A DNA stretch of 64,000 bases from RHKX01 sp046330285. Lineage in GTDB: Bacteria > Actinomycetota > Thermoleophilia > Solirubrobacterales > 70-9. The notes beneath the pieces are model-generated. The model did no database searches, was not told where the DNA came from, and was given only the letters and a program-made list of their open reading frames with translations. Shown here one piece after another: positions 25,865-35,458 of the stretch. The position numbers and the translations under genes were made by a program. The stretch's first letter is position 1. Every line of letters starts with the position of its first letter. The stretch is from assembly GCA_046330285.1 (NCBI GenBank), contig JAXLSX010000004.1, positions 173,110-237,109 on the forward strand, given 5' to 3'.

Positions 25865-27148
25865 GTGGGCGCGCCGGGCTCGTTCTGCTTGCACGGTGTG
25901 CGTGCGCTCGACGAGTCCGGGGGTTTCACCGAGCCCACGGACGTCGTCGTCGAGGATGGGCTGGTCACCGCTGTCGGCGGCGCCGCGCCCGCTGAGGCCG
26001 CCTCGTTCGATGCTTCCGGTCTCTGGCTGACGCCGGGGATCGTCGATTGCCACACCCACCTCGGTTCCTACTGCGGCGAGGACGCCGGCGAGATGATGGC
26101 CGCGTCGATCACGCGGTGGACCGCCGGCGCCCTCGGGGCGGCGCGCGAGCTGCTTGCGCTCGGGATAACCCTGGCGCGCGATCCCGGGAGCTGCGACGCC
26201 GGGATTCGCGACGGGATCGAGGCCGGAGCCGCGCCCGGGCCGACGATGCGGGTGTCGGGGACCGCACTGAGTCAGACCGGCGGACACACCGACGGCTACG
26301 TACCGAGCTTGGGGGCCGAGGCGTACGGCGGGTTCTTCGTCCCGGAGCATCCGAACCGCGGGCCGTACCGGGCCGACGGGATCGAGGGCATGCGCTCCGC
26401 GGTCCGGGAGCTGGCCCGCCTCGGCGTCGACTGGATCAAGCTCTGTACCACCGGCGGCCTGGTCTCCGATCGTCGCGACCATCCCCTGCAGCAGGAGTTC
26501 AGCCGCGAGGAGATCGATATGGCCGTCGCCGAGGCGAACCGGGCCGGCATCCCGGTCTGCGCGCACGCCTACGGCGGCCCCGGGCTCGAGGCGGCGGTGG
26601 CCGCCGGCGTGCGCTCGATCGAGCACGGGCTCCATCTGACGGAGGAGCAGGCCGAGCAGATGGCGCAGCGGGGCTGCTGGCTCGTACCGACCCTGGCCTC
26701 GGTCGAGGAACTTGCGGCTCTGCTCGAGACCGATGAGCTCACCCCCGAAACCCGCGAGAAGGTCCGCGAGGTCGAAGCGCTCTCCGGAGACCAGGTCGAG
26801 GTTGCTCGCGCTGCCGGAGTTCAGATCGCGCTCGGCAGCGACCTCTACAAGCCGGGCGCCAACCTGAACGAGCTGCCGCTCCTCCACGAGGCGGGCATGG
26901 GCGTCGAGGAGGTCCTTCTCACCGCTACGGCACGAGGTGCCGAGCTGCTCGGCGAAGGCGAGACCCGAGGGCGCATCGCGCCCGGGTACGTGTTCGACGC
27001 GATCCTGCTGGACCGCGATCCCGGCGAACTCGAGATCTTCCGCGATCCCGACGTGGTCACGGGCGTCTTCCAGGCGGGCGCCGCGGTCCGCCCGCACGAG
27101 CGCTGGCGCGACGCGCAGCTGCCGATGCCGAAGGTGACCATCGGATGA
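25865..27148 (+). CDS. metal-dependent amidohydrolase 1 (COG1228, prolidase-like)
   Basis: A 427-residue amidohydrolase-superfamily enzyme. All ligands of a binuclear site are present: His63 and His65 (VDCHTHLG), a likely carboxylated Lys192 (DWIKLCTTGG), His234 (VCAHAYGG), His254 (SIEHGLHL) and Asp326 (GSDLYKPG). This subgroup contains characterised Xaa-Pro dipeptidases/carboxypeptidases as well as imidazolonepropionases, so peptide or lactam hydrolysis is likely. GTG start at 25865 follows the GntR stop; its 3' end overlaps hyuA (ATGA). Together with HyuAB it would process an imported cyclic amide or dipeptide. Exact substrate unknown. Confidence 0.85.
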   Translation: MGAPGSFCLHGVRALDESGGFTEPTDVVVEDGLVTAVGGAAPAEAASFDASGLWLTPGIVDCHTHLGSYCGEDAGEMMAASITRWTAGALGAARELLALGITLARDPGSCDAGIRDGIEAGAAPGPTMRVSGTALSQTGGHTDGYVPSLGAEAYGGFFVPEHPNRGPYRADGIEGMRSAVRELARLGVDWIKLCTTGGLVSDRRDHPLQQEFSREEIDMAVAEANRAGIPVCAHAYGGPGLEAAVAAGVRSIEHGLHLTEEQAEQMAQRGCWLVPTLASVEELAALLETDELTPETREKVREVEALSGDQVEVARAAGVQIALGSDLYKPGANLNELPLLHEAGMGVEEVLLTATARGAELLGEGETRGRIAPGYVFDAILLDRDPGELEIFRDPDVVTGVFQAGAAVRPHERWRDAQLPMPKVTIG

Positions 27149-29172
27149 GCGGCACCACGGTCGCGCCCCACCTGTCCGCGTCCGCGGACATCGGCGGCAC
27201 CTTCACGGACGTGGTCGCTCTCGATCGCGCCGGCGGTGGTATCGCCGTCGGCAAGAGCCCGACCAGAGCCGACGATCCGGTCGGCGGCATCATCGGCGGC
27301 CTCTCCTCCGCGGGGGTGGAGATCGCCGAGGTCGAGCGCTTCTTCCACGGAACGACGCTCGGGATCAACGCGCTCCTCGAGCGCAAGGGCGCGACGATCG
27401 GACTGCTGACCACGCGCGGGTTCCGCGACGTGCTCGCGATCGGTCGCGGAACCTGGCCGCTCTACCGGCTGACCTGGAAGGCGCCGCCGCAGCTCGTTCC
27501 GCGACGGCTCTGCCGCGAGGTCGACGAGCGGATCGCGGGTGATGGAAGGGTCGTCGAGCCCCTGGACCTCGACGACCTCGATGCGGCCATCGACGAGTTG
27601 ATCGCCGCGGGCGTGGAGGCGATTGCGGTCTCCTTCCTCAACTCCTACCTGGCTCCCGAACACGAACTCGCGGCCGGGCGGGTCATCGCCGAGCGGCATC
27701 CCGACATCGTCGTCACGCTCTCCCACGAGATCGGGCAGCGATTCGGCGAGTTCTCGCGGACCACAACCGCGGTCGGCGAGGCGTATCTGCGGCCGTCGAT
27801 GCGCCGCTACTTCGAACGCCTCTCCAGCGGCATGGAGGAGCGGAGCTTCGGCGGCAGCATCTACATCACGTCGAGCGACGGCGGCGTCATGAGCCTCGAC
27901 CACGCCCGCGACCGGGCTCTGCGGACGCTTGTCTCCGGTTGCGCCAGCGGCGTCGCCGGAGCCGCCACCGTCGCGACTGCAGCCGGCTGGGACAACCTCC
28001 TGGCGATGGACATGGGCGGCACCAGCTTCGACGCCGCCGTCATCCGCAACGGCCATCCCGAGGTCGCGACGACCGCGCGGATCGGGGATCAGGAGTTCCT
28101 GGTGCCGATGCTGGATCTGGCGACGATCGGGGCCGGGGGAGGCAGCATCGCCCAGGTCGACGCGGTCGGTGCCCTTCACGTCGGTCCCGAGAGCGCCGGC
28201 GCGAGACCCGGACCCGCGTGTTACGAGCGCGGCGGAACCATGCCCACGGTCACCGATGCCGCGCTCGTGGCCGGCCTGCTGCCGGAGGCGCTGCTCTCGG
28301 GTGAGATGGGGCTTTCGCGCGCTGCGGCGGCCTCCGCGGTCGAGCGCGAGGTCGCGAAGCCCCTCGCGATGTCGGTGGACGACGCGGCAGCGGGGATCCT
28401 CACCGTGATCGAGGCGCGGATGGGCCTGCTCTTGAGTCAGTTGACCATCGGCAAGGGACTCGACCCGCGCAACTTCACGCTCTTCGCCTACGGCGGCGGC
28501 GGCCCGCTCGTCGCGGCCAATCTGGCCGAACAGCTCGACATGAAGACCGTCGTGGTCCCCGAGCACGCAGGGGTCTTCTCCGCCTGGGGGATGCAGAGCC
28601 TCGACGTCGTCCACGAGCTCGCGATGACCTCGCTCGGGCCGCTCGACGGCGCCGACGAGACGGAGCTGGCGGACCGCTTCACGCCGCTGCTCGAGCAGGC
28701 CGCCGCGTGGCTGCGGGGCGACGGCTTCGACCCCGCCGAGACGATCCTGCTCCGGTCGCTCGAGCTTCGCTACGAATCGCAGGGTCACGCACTCGTCGTC
28801 CCGTTCGGAGACGGTGGCCCGGCGGCACTGCGGACGGCCTTCGATGCCGCTCACGAAGCGGCCTTCGGCTTCACCGACGACGGAATGGTCGAGATCGTCA
28901 ACTACCGCGTGCGGGCGATCGGCCCGCTGCCGAAGACGGAGGCCGCAGCTCGCCGGGCTGCGGACGACCCGCAGGTCCCGGCCCAGCGCGCGGTCTGGGA
29001 CCCCGCCGCGGCGAGCAGGGTGGAGCGACCCGTCTACCGCCGCGACGCGATCGCGACGGGAGAGAGGATCGCGGGACCGGCGATCATCGAGGAGCAGACC
29101 GCGACGACCGTCGTGCCCGAGGGCTGGGAGCTGGAGCTGCACCCCCACGGGCACATGGTGATGAGCCGATGA
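27145..29172 (+). CDS. hyuA: HyuA-type hydantoinase/oxoprolinase, module 1
   Basis: ATP-dependent ring-opening enzyme of the N-methylhydantoinase, 5-oxoprolinase and acetone carboxylase family; it works with HyuB. 675 residues with the ASKHA-fold phosphate-binding segment SADIGGTFTDVVALD (about 11-25), a second nucleotide segment DMGGTSFDAAVI, IGAGGGSIAQVD and FAYGGGGPLVA. Full length for the family. It is translationally coupled to the amidohydrolase upstream and HyuB downstream. Which lactam or imide ring is cleaved is not shown by the sequence; hydantoins, 5-oxoproline and diketopiperazines are options. Confidence 0.9.
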   Translation: MSGTTVAPHLSASADIGGTFTDVVALDRAGGGIAVGKSPTRADDPVGGIIGGLSSAGVEIAEVERFFHGTTLGINALLERKGATIGLLTTRGFRDVLAIGRGTWPLYRLTWKAPPQLVPRRLCREVDERIAGDGRVVEPLDLDDLDAAIDELIAAGVEAIAVSFLNSYLAPEHELAAGRVIAERHPDIVVTLSHEIGQRFGEFSRTTTAVGEAYLRPSMRRYFERLSSGMEERSFGGSIYITSSDGGVMSLDHARDRALRTLVSGCASGVAGAATVATAAGWDNLLAMDMGGTSFDAAVIRNGHPEVATTARIGDQEFLVPMLDLATIGAGGGSIAQVDAVGALHVGPESAGARPGPACYERGGTMPTVTDAALVAGLLPEALLSGEMGLSRAAAASAVEREVAKPLAMSVDDAAAGILTVIEARMGLLLSQLTIGKGLDPRNFTLFAYGGGGPLVAANLAEQLDMKTVVVPEHAGVFSAWGMQSLDVVHELAMTSLGPLDGADETELADRFTPLLEQAAAWLRGDGFDPAETILLRSLELRYESQGHALVVPFGDGGPAALRTAFDAAHEAAFGFTDDGMVEIVNYRVRAIGPLPKTEAAARRAADDPQVPAQRAVWDPAAASRVERPVYRRDAIATGERIAGPAIIEEQTATTVVPEGWELELHPHGHMVMSR

Positions 29173-30980
29173 GTGCCGGCGATCCGATCAGCTCGGCGGT
29201 CGTACGGGCGGCTCTCGTCTCGACCGCTCAGGAGGTCTTCCTGGCCTTCGAGCGAGCCGCGATGCACCCGACCATCTACGAGGCGCACGACTACAGCGTC
29301 TCCGTCTTCGACGACCGCTTCAACCTCGTCGCCGACGCCGCGGGACTGCCCGAGTTCGTCGGCTCGCTCGGCTTCGCCGTCGAGTTCGTGGCCGAGCAGA
29401 TCGACGAGAAGGGCGGATTCGGAGAGGGCGACGTGGCGATCGCCAACGATCCCTTCGACACCGGCGCCCACCCGCCTGACATCGCGGTGATCGCCCCGGC
29501 CTTCTTCGACGGGCGGGTGGTCGGCTATTGCGCGGTCCGCGGCCACATGGGCGACCTCGGCATGAAGGACCCCTACCCGACGGACTCGACCTCCGTCTAC
29601 GAGGAGGGGTTGCTGCTGCCGCCGGTGAAGATCATGGAAGGCGGCGAGGCCCAGGAGGTCCTCTACGAGGTGATCGCCGCGAATTCGCGCGTTCCCCGTG
29701 AGTGCATCGGCAACCTCCGCGCCGCCGTGAACGCGGCCCTCCAGGGCGCCGGGAAGGTCGCGGCCGTACTCGAGGAGCATGGCGTCGACGTCTACCGGGC
29801 CGCCATCGACGAGCTTCTCGACCGTGGCGAGCACGAGGTGCGTGCGGTTCTCGAGGAGATCGCCGACGGCGACTATTTCGGCGAAGGCTGGCTCGAGCAG
29901 GGGGAGGGCAAGGATTCGGTCCCGCTGCACTGCAAGGTGACGATCGCGGGCAGCGAGATGACCGTCGACGTTTCGGGATCGGGCCCGCAGCAGCCGGGGC
30001 CGGTCAACGCGACCTTCCCGCACACGGTTTCAGCCTGCCGGCTGGCGCTGAAGCGGCTGAGCACCGAGGACGGGCTCACGGCCAACGCCGGCGAGCACCG
30101 GCCGCTGACCGTGATCGCCCCCGCCGGCACCGTCTTCAACGCGATTCGCCCGGCGCCGACGTTCCTGCTGCATTCGGCCACCTCACAGCTCACGGAGATG
30201 ATCGTCACCTGCCTGGCTCCGGCGCTGCCCGACCGACTTCCCGCCCCCAGCGCCGGCAGCGCGACGGGTTTCTCGAGCTGGCTCGACATCGCCGGGCAGT
30301 GGACGGAGTTCGACGACCTCGCTCCGATCGGGCTCGGCGCGACGGCGTCGCAGGACGGTCCGAACGCCCTTCAAAATCCCTGCATCGCCGGGATCGCTCT
30401 CGCCGAAGCCGAGCCATGGGAGGCTCGGGCACCGGTGGTCAAGGTGGGCTCGGAGCTGGTCTGCGACTCCGGCGGAGCCGGCCGGACCCGCGGTGGGCTG
30501 GGGTCGCGTGTCGCCTGGCGGTTCGGCGTCGAGCCGTTGTCGATCAACACCACCGGGCAGCGTGTCTTTCATCGGGTCGAGGAGGGGCTCGCCGGCGGGA
30601 TGCCGGGTGGCGGCACCAACGAGGCCGAGCTGATCCGCGCCGACGGGACGAACGAGCGGTTCGGGATCCGGACCGAGATCCCCGTCGGGCCCGGCGACGT
30701 GATCGTGATCAACGGCGCCGGCGGCGGCGGCTACGGCGACCCGCTGGATCGGCCAGCCGAGTCCGTCCTGGAAGACGTCCGCGAGGGCTACGTGTCGATC
30801 GACGCGGCGCTGGTGAGCTACGGCGTGGTGTTGGCGGGCGATCCGCTCGTGATCGATCACGCGGCCACCGAGCGCGAGCGCGGTCGCCGGCGGGCAGAGC
30901 AGGCAGGGGGAGTCGATGGTTTTGACGACGACGAGAGCCCAGAACCCGAGTCAGAAAGAAAGGTCGCCCCCCATGGGTAA
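29169..30980 (+). CDS. hyuB: HyuB-type hydantoinase/oxoprolinase, module 1
   Basis: Partner subunit of the ATP-dependent hydantoinase/oxoprolinase. 603 residues. Family landmarks are FDDRFNLVADAAGLPEFVGS, IANDPFDTGAHPPDIAVIAPAFF, GHMGDLGM, DVSGSGPQQPGPVN, the DSGGAGRTRGGLGS segment and INGAGGGGYGDPLDRP near the C-terminus. ATG at 29169 overlaps the hyuA stop. The 3' end runs eight bases into the substrate-binding protein gene, tying enzyme and transporter production together. The acidic tail past INGAGGGGYGDP is longer than in many members. Confidence 0.9.
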   Translation: MSAGDPISSAVVRAALVSTAQEVFLAFERAAMHPTIYEAHDYSVSVFDDRFNLVADAAGLPEFVGSLGFAVEFVAEQIDEKGGFGEGDVAIANDPFDTGAHPPDIAVIAPAFFDGRVVGYCAVRGHMGDLGMKDPYPTDSTSVYEEGLLLPPVKIMEGGEAQEVLYEVIAANSRVPRECIGNLRAAVNAALQGAGKVAAVLEEHGVDVYRAAIDELLDRGEHEVRAVLEEIADGDYFGEGWLEQGEGKDSVPLHCKVTIAGSEMTVDVSGSGPQQPGPVNATFPHTVSACRLALKRLSTEDGLTANAGEHRPLTVIAPAGTVFNAIRPAPTFLLHSATSQLTEMIVTCLAPALPDRLPAPSAGSATGFSSWLDIAGQWTEFDDLAPIGLGATASQDGPNALQNPCIAGIALAEAEPWEARAPVVKVGSELVCDSGGAGRTRGGLGSRVAWRFGVEPLSINTTGQRVFHRVEEGLAGGMPGGGTNEAELIRADGTNERFGIRTEIPVGPGDVIVINGAGGGGYGDPLDRPAESVLEDVREGYVSIDAALVSYGVVLAGDPLVIDHAATERERGRRRAEQAGGVDGFDDDESPEPESERKVAPHG

Positions 30981-32616
30981 GCATCCGTACCGTCTCTTCC
31001 TCGCCGCAGCAGCGGCAGCAGTGTGCGCTCTGGTGCTCGCCGCGTGTGGAAGCAGTTCCGACAGCACCACTTCGTCTCCGGACGAGTGGGGAACCTCGAG
31101 TCCCGCCGCGTCGGGCTCGATCGACTCGGTCAGCTGGAACCTGCCCTACGGCGAGCCGTTCACTCTCGACTACATCCAGGCGCTCTCGCCGTCCGACAGC
31201 ACGGTGCTGGCGAACCTCTGCGAGAGCCTGCTCCGCCTCGGCCCGGACATGACCTACGAGCCCGGTCTCGCGGAGAGTTGGGACACGCCGGACGAGACCA
31301 CCGTGGTGTTCGACCTCAGGCCCGGTCTGAAGTTCAGCAACGGGGATCCGGTCACCACCGACGACGTGATCTTCAGCCTCGAGCGCAACCTCGACCCGAA
31401 GCTCGGCTCGTTCTGGGCGCCGTGGTTCGAGAACGTCAAGTCGATCGACGCGACCGGCAAGAACCAGGTCACGGTCAACCTGTCCAAGCCCGACGTCCTC
31501 TTCGAGCAGTTCATGGCGACGGCGGCCGGAGCCGTGGTCGAGAAGTCCTACGTAGAGGAGAAGGGCTCCGAGTACGGGAACTCCGAGGGTGGAGTGATGT
31601 GCGCCGGGCCCTACGAGCTCAGCGACTGGACACCCGGCAAGAGCATCACGATGACGGCCAACCCCAACTACTGGGACAGCGACAACGCGCCGAAGGCGAA
31701 GCAGATCGATTTCAGCTTCGTGACCAACAACCAGACGGCGGCCGACGCGCTGAAGACCGGTGAGATCGACGGCACGTTCGAGGCTCCGCTGTCGTCCTGG
31801 CCGACCTTGACCTCCTCCGACAGCGGCAACGGCTATCTCGGCAAGACGCTGGCGTGGGCCGGTCTCGACTTCAGCCAGAAGGCGGGCCCGATCCAGAACG
31901 TCCACTTCCGCCGGGCGCTGCTGCTCTCGCTCGACAAGGAGGGCATCGCCTCGTCGATCTACCACGGGACCGCCCAGCCGGTCCGCTCCGGGTTCTTCCC
32001 CTCGACATGGGGCTATGGCGAGAGCGTCTACAAGGAGGCCTACGACCAGCTCCCCGACGTCCAGCCCGACCTCGAGCAGGCGAAGGCCGAGCTCGCCAAG
32101 GTGCCCGACCTGCAGCCGATCCAGCTGCTGTCGAACGCCGACGACGAGGCGGCCAAGCAGCTCGCGGCCTACATCCAGTCCGAGGCGAAGAAGGTCGGCA
32201 TCGAGATCGAGCTGAAGGAGCTGCCGGCGCCTCAGTACGTCTCCGCCGCCTTCGACCAGGAGCAGTTCAACACCTACGACATGGGCCTCAGCCTGTCGGC
32301 CTACCTCGACGTGCCCGAGCCCGTCGAGGCGGGCGTCCTCTCACTCACCTCCGGCGGGGTCTTCAACTCCTCCGGCTACGACAACGCCGCCGTGGACAAG
32401 TGGGTGAGCCAGGCGCGCGCGACCGCCGATCCGGACAAGCGGGCGGCGCTGATGGTCAAGGTCCAGGAGCAGGTCTACGAGAAGGACGTCGTGTCGATCC
32501 CGCTCATCAACTGGGCGACGCGCGTCTACATGAACTCGGAGATCAGCGGCGTGACCACGTCGTTGACGCCGATCTTCTACTCGCCCTGGGCGACCGGGCT
32601 GGGCGCGACCGGGTGA
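30973..32616 (+). CDS. ABC importer substrate-binding lipoprotein (SBP family 5), module 1
   Basis: Extracellular solute-binding lipoprotein of the oligopeptide/dipeptide type (547 residues). A lipobox LAAC-GSSSD follows a hydrophobic leader (about residues 8-25), so it is lipidated and anchored outside the membrane. A Ser/Thr-rich linker precedes the SBP_bac_5 domain, with LPYGEPFTLDYIQALS, VVFDLRPGLKFSNGDPVTTDDVIFSLER and AAGAVVEKSYVE. Family 5 proteins bind peptides, nickel or other solutes; the neighbours suggest a peptide or cyclic peptide. It overlaps hyuB and begins the importer genes. Confidence 0.87.
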   Translation: MGKHPYRLFLAAAAAAVCALVLAACGSSSDSTTSSPDEWGTSSPAASGSIDSVSWNLPYGEPFTLDYIQALSPSDSTVLANLCESLLRLGPDMTYEPGLAESWDTPDETTVVFDLRPGLKFSNGDPVTTDDVIFSLERNLDPKLGSFWAPWFENVKSIDATGKNQVTVNLSKPDVLFEQFMATAAGAVVEKSYVEEKGSEYGNSEGGVMCAGPYELSDWTPGKSITMTANPNYWDSDNAPKAKQIDFSFVTNNQTAADALKTGEIDGTFEAPLSSWPTLTSSDSGNGYLGKTLAWAGLDFSQKAGPIQNVHFRRALLLSLDKEGIASSIYHGTAQPVRSGFFPSTWGYGESVYKEAYDQLPDVQPDLEQAKAELAKVPDLQPIQLLSNADDEAAKQLAAYIQSEAKKVGIEIELKELPAPQYVSAAFDQEQFNTYDMGLSLSAYLDVPEPVEAGVLSLTSGGVFNSSGYDNAAVDKWVSQARATADPDKRAALMVKVQEQVYEKDVVSIPLINWATRVYMNSEISGVTTSLTPIFYSPWATGLGATG

Positions 32617-32649
32617 TCCGGCTCGCGGAAGTGAGGGGCTGACGGTCCG

Positions 32650-33612
32650 ATGAGCGTCGGCGGAGAGTCAGCGAGGCTGGTCGGCAAGCAGGTTGCGATC
32701 GCCCTGATCGCCCTGCTGCTGTCCAGCTTCCTCGTCTTCTCCGCCCTCTATGTCGCCCCCGGAAACACCATCACCTTCCTCTCCGGAGGGCGAACGCTGT
32801 CGCCGGAGGCGATCGAGACCCTGAACGAGGAGTACCGGCTCGATGAACCGTTCTTCGAGCGCTACGGACATTGGCTCGGTGACGTCGCCCAGGGCGATTT
32901 CGGGCGTTCGATCGTCTCCCGTGCGGAAGTCGGCGCGCTGATCGGACCTCGGGTGGGGACGACCCTGCTGCTGATGATCATGGCCGGAGTGATCACCATC
33001 GTCGGCGGCGTCTTATTGGGGATGTTGGCGGGGCTCAGCGGGACCAGAACGCGCAACGTCGTCAACGGTGCCGCCAACTTCGCGATGGCGATTCCCGCCT
33101 TCGTCCTCGCCAGCCTCCTGATCGCACTCTTCGCCGTCAGCCTGGGGTGGTTCCCGACCTTCGGCTCCGGCTCCGGCCTCTTCGACCAGATCTACCACCT
33201 GTTCCTGCCCTCGATCGCCCTCGCCCTGGGCGGGGCCGCCTACATCGGCCGCGTTGCCGCGGTCTCGATCGAGGACGCCGCTGCGAGCGAGTACGTCGAG
33301 ACTGCGCGGGCCCGGGGGATCCCGCGCTCGGCGATCGTCCGCCGCCACGTCCTCCGCAACGCGATGATCCCGATCGCGACCGTGGCGGGAATCACCTTCG
33401 CCGGCCTGATCGCGACGTCGGTGGTGGTCGAGAGCGCCTTCGGCCTCGACGGGCTCGGCTCGTTGCTGGTCCAGTCCGTGCTCGCCAAGGACTTCGCGGT
33501 CGTGCAGGCGATCTCGCTGATCCTCGTCGCCGGGTTCCTGGTCACCAACCTCGTGGTCGACCTGCTCTACCTGCGACTCGATCCGCGCCTGCGCGGGAAG
33601 GCCAGCGCATGA
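32650..33612 (+). CDS. ABC importer permease DppB-like, module 1
   Basis: Inner-membrane permease subunit of the peptide-type importer (320 residues, six predicted transmembrane segments). It has the family N-terminus with VALIALLLSSFLVFSALYVAPGN, a periplasmic stretch with LSPEAIETLNEEYRLDEPFFERYGHWL, and the cytoplasmic EAA loop YVETARARGIPRSAIVRRHVLRNAMIPI, which docks to the ATPase. ATG at 32650 with GAGGGG upstream. The 3' end overlaps the DppC-like gene as ATGA. Confidence 0.9.
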   Translation: MSVGGESARLVGKQVAIALIALLLSSFLVFSALYVAPGNTITFLSGGRTLSPEAIETLNEEYRLDEPFFERYGHWLGDVAQGDFGRSIVSRAEVGALIGPRVGTTLLLMIMAGVITIVGGVLLGMLAGLSGTRTRNVVNGAANFAMAIPAFVLASLLIALFAVSLGWFPTFGSGSGLFDQIYHLFLPSIALALGGAAYIGRVAAVSIEDAAASEYVETARARGIPRSAIVRRHVLRNAMIPIATVAGITFAGLIATSVVVESAFGLDGLGSLLVQSVLAKDFAVVQAISLILVAGFLVTNLVVDLLYLRLDPRLRGKASA

Positions 33613-34469
33613 CGGCGCAGACGATCGCCGGCGACGCCGGCCTCCGGTTCTTCGGGCGGGTGCGGCGGCTCCCGGTCGCGACGACGATCGCCGTCGCCGC
33701 GCTCGGGACGATCCTCTTCATGGCGATCTTCGGTCCGCTGCTCGTCAGCCAGGACCCGAACCTCGTCGATCTGTTGAACCCGTACGCCCCGCCGAGCGTC
33801 GACCACCTCCTCGGCACCGACGAGGGCGGTCGCGATCTCTTCGCGCGGCTCATCGTCGGTGCTCGCACTGCCGTCATCGGCCCGCTGATCGTGGTCTCGA
33901 TCGGCACCCTCTTCGGGCTCGTCCTGGCGATCTTCGCCGCCTGGTTCGGCGGTCTGCTCGACGTCGGCATCAGCCGGTTCACCGACCTTCTCCTCGCGTT
34001 CCCGGGCCTGCTGCTGGCGATCGTCGCCACCTCGGTGTTCGGAGTCGGCCTCGTGGTCGCCGCCGTCGCACTCTCGGTCGCCTACGTGCCGTACATCGCG
34101 CGCGTCGTCCGCTCGGAAGCGCTGCGCCAGCGCCGGCTCCCCTACATCGAGGCGTCCTGGTTGCGCGGGGTGCCGACCCGCGTCATCTGGTTGCGGGATC
34201 TGCTGCCGGCGCTCTCGGGCGTGATCTATGCCCAGATCGTGCTCTCGTTTGCCTACGCGACCATCGACGTCGCAGCCGTCTCATACCTCGGGCTCGGCGT
34301 TCAGGCGCCGACCGCCGATTGGGGAACGATGGTCGCGAGCGGCCAGAAGGGCATCCTCGAGGGCCACCCCATGGAGGCCCTCAGTGCGGGCGCCTGTCTC
34401 GTGATCATGATCCTCTCGCTGGGGGTCGTCGGCGACCATCTCTCGGACCGTGCCGAGAGGAAGCGATGA
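33609..34469 (+). CDS. ABC importer permease DppC-like, module 1
   Basis: Second membrane subunit of the importer (286 residues). An N-terminal hydrophobic segment is followed by the OppC-type LLNPYAPPSVDHLLGTDEGGRDLFARLIVGAR, several transmembrane helices and the EAA loop YIEASWLRGVPTRVIWLRDLLPAL, then YLGLGVQAPTADWGTMVASGQ. It has exactly the same length as its paralogue at 52433. Overlaps both neighbours by four bases (ATGA). Confidence 0.9.
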   Translation: MTAQTIAGDAGLRFFGRVRRLPVATTIAVAALGTILFMAIFGPLLVSQDPNLVDLLNPYAPPSVDHLLGTDEGGRDLFARLIVGARTAVIGPLIVVSIGTLFGLVLAIFAAWFGGLLDVGISRFTDLLLAFPGLLLAIVATSVFGVGLVVAAVALSVAYVPYIARVVRSEALRQRRLPYIEASWLRGVPTRVIWLRDLLPALSGVIYAQIVLSFAYATIDVAAVSYLGLGVQAPTADWGTMVASGQKGILEGHPMEALSAGACLVIMILSLGVVGDHLSDRAERKR

Positions 34470-35458
34470 GCGGCGGGCTCCTCGAGATCGCCGGCCTGAC
34501 CCTGTCGCTGCCCGTCGACGGTGAGTCGCGCCGGATCCTGCGCGGGGTCGACCTTTCGATCGATCCGGGCGAGTGCGTCGGCCTCGTCGGCGAGTCCGGC
34601 TCCGGGAAGTCGATGACCGCCCGTTCGGTCATCCGCATGTTGCCCGGGGGATCGGAGATCGGAGGCAGCGTCCGGCTCGGTGGAGATGAGGTTCTGGCGA
34701 TGTCCGACCGCGAGCTGCAGGCGGTCCGCGGTTCGCGCGTCGCGATGATCTTTCAGGATCCGCGCGCCCACATCGACCCGATCCGGACGATCGGCGATCA
34801 CATGACCGAGGCGATGTGCCTCGTCGCCGACCGCAGCCGCAAGGAGGCACGCCGCGAGGCGGCGACGCTGCTCGAGGCGGTCCGGCTCGACGACCCCGAC
34901 GAGCTCATGGGCCGCTATCCGCACGAGCTCTCGGGCGGGATGCTGCAGCGCGTGATGATCGCCGGGGCGCTCGCCTGCGGCCCCGACCTCCTCCTGGCCG
35001 ATGAGCCGACGACGGCGCTCGACGTCACGACCCAGGCCGAGGTGGTCGCGATCCTCAGCGACCTCCAGGTCGAGCGCAGCCTCGGGGTGCTCTTCATCAC
35101 CCACGACCTCGAGCTGGCGACGGCGATCTGCGACCGGATCGCGGTGATGTACGCCGGCGAGGTGGTCGAGGAGTCTCCGGCGGAGACGCTCCACACGGCT
35201 CCACTTCATCCGTACACCTCGGGACTGCTCGATTCGCGGCCGACCCTCGACGACGACCCTTCGCTTCTGTCCGTGATCCCGGGGCACCCGATCGCGGCGT
35301 TCGAGGTCGACGAGGGCTGTCCGTTCGCGCCGCGATGCCGGCTCGTCGATGAGATCTGCCGCCGGGAGGCTCCGCCGGAGCGCCGGCTCGGCGTCGGCCG
35401 GGTGCGGTGCCACCACGATCTCGCGACGCCGACGACCCCCGAGCAGGTGGCGTCGTGA
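34466..35458 (+). CDS. ABC importer ATPase DppD-like, module 1
   Basis: ATP-hydrolysing subunit of the peptide-type importer (330 residues). Walker A GESGSGKS, signature LSGGMLQRVMIAGAL, Walker B LLLADEPTTALD and the H-loop THD are all present. The C-terminal OppD/DppD extension has the cysteine cluster CPFAPRC ... ICRREAPP ... RCHH, which in this family binds a 4Fe-4S cluster of unclear role. Start ATG overlaps the permease stop; the 3' end overlaps the second ATPase (GTGA). Same length as its paralogue at 53290. Confidence 0.9.
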   Translation: MSGGLLEIAGLTLSLPVDGESRRILRGVDLSIDPGECVGLVGESGSGKSMTARSVIRMLPGGSEIGGSVRLGGDEVLAMSDRELQAVRGSRVAMIFQDPRAHIDPIRTIGDHMTEAMCLVADRSRKEARREAATLLEAVRLDDPDELMGRYPHELSGGMLQRVMIAGALACGPDLLLADEPTTALDVTTQAEVVAILSDLQVERSLGVLFITHDLELATAICDRIAVMYAGEVVEESPAETLHTAPLHPYTSGLLDSRPTLDDDPSLLSVIPGHPIAAFEVDEGCPFAPRCRLVDEICRREAPPERRLGVGRVRCHHDLATPTTPEQVAS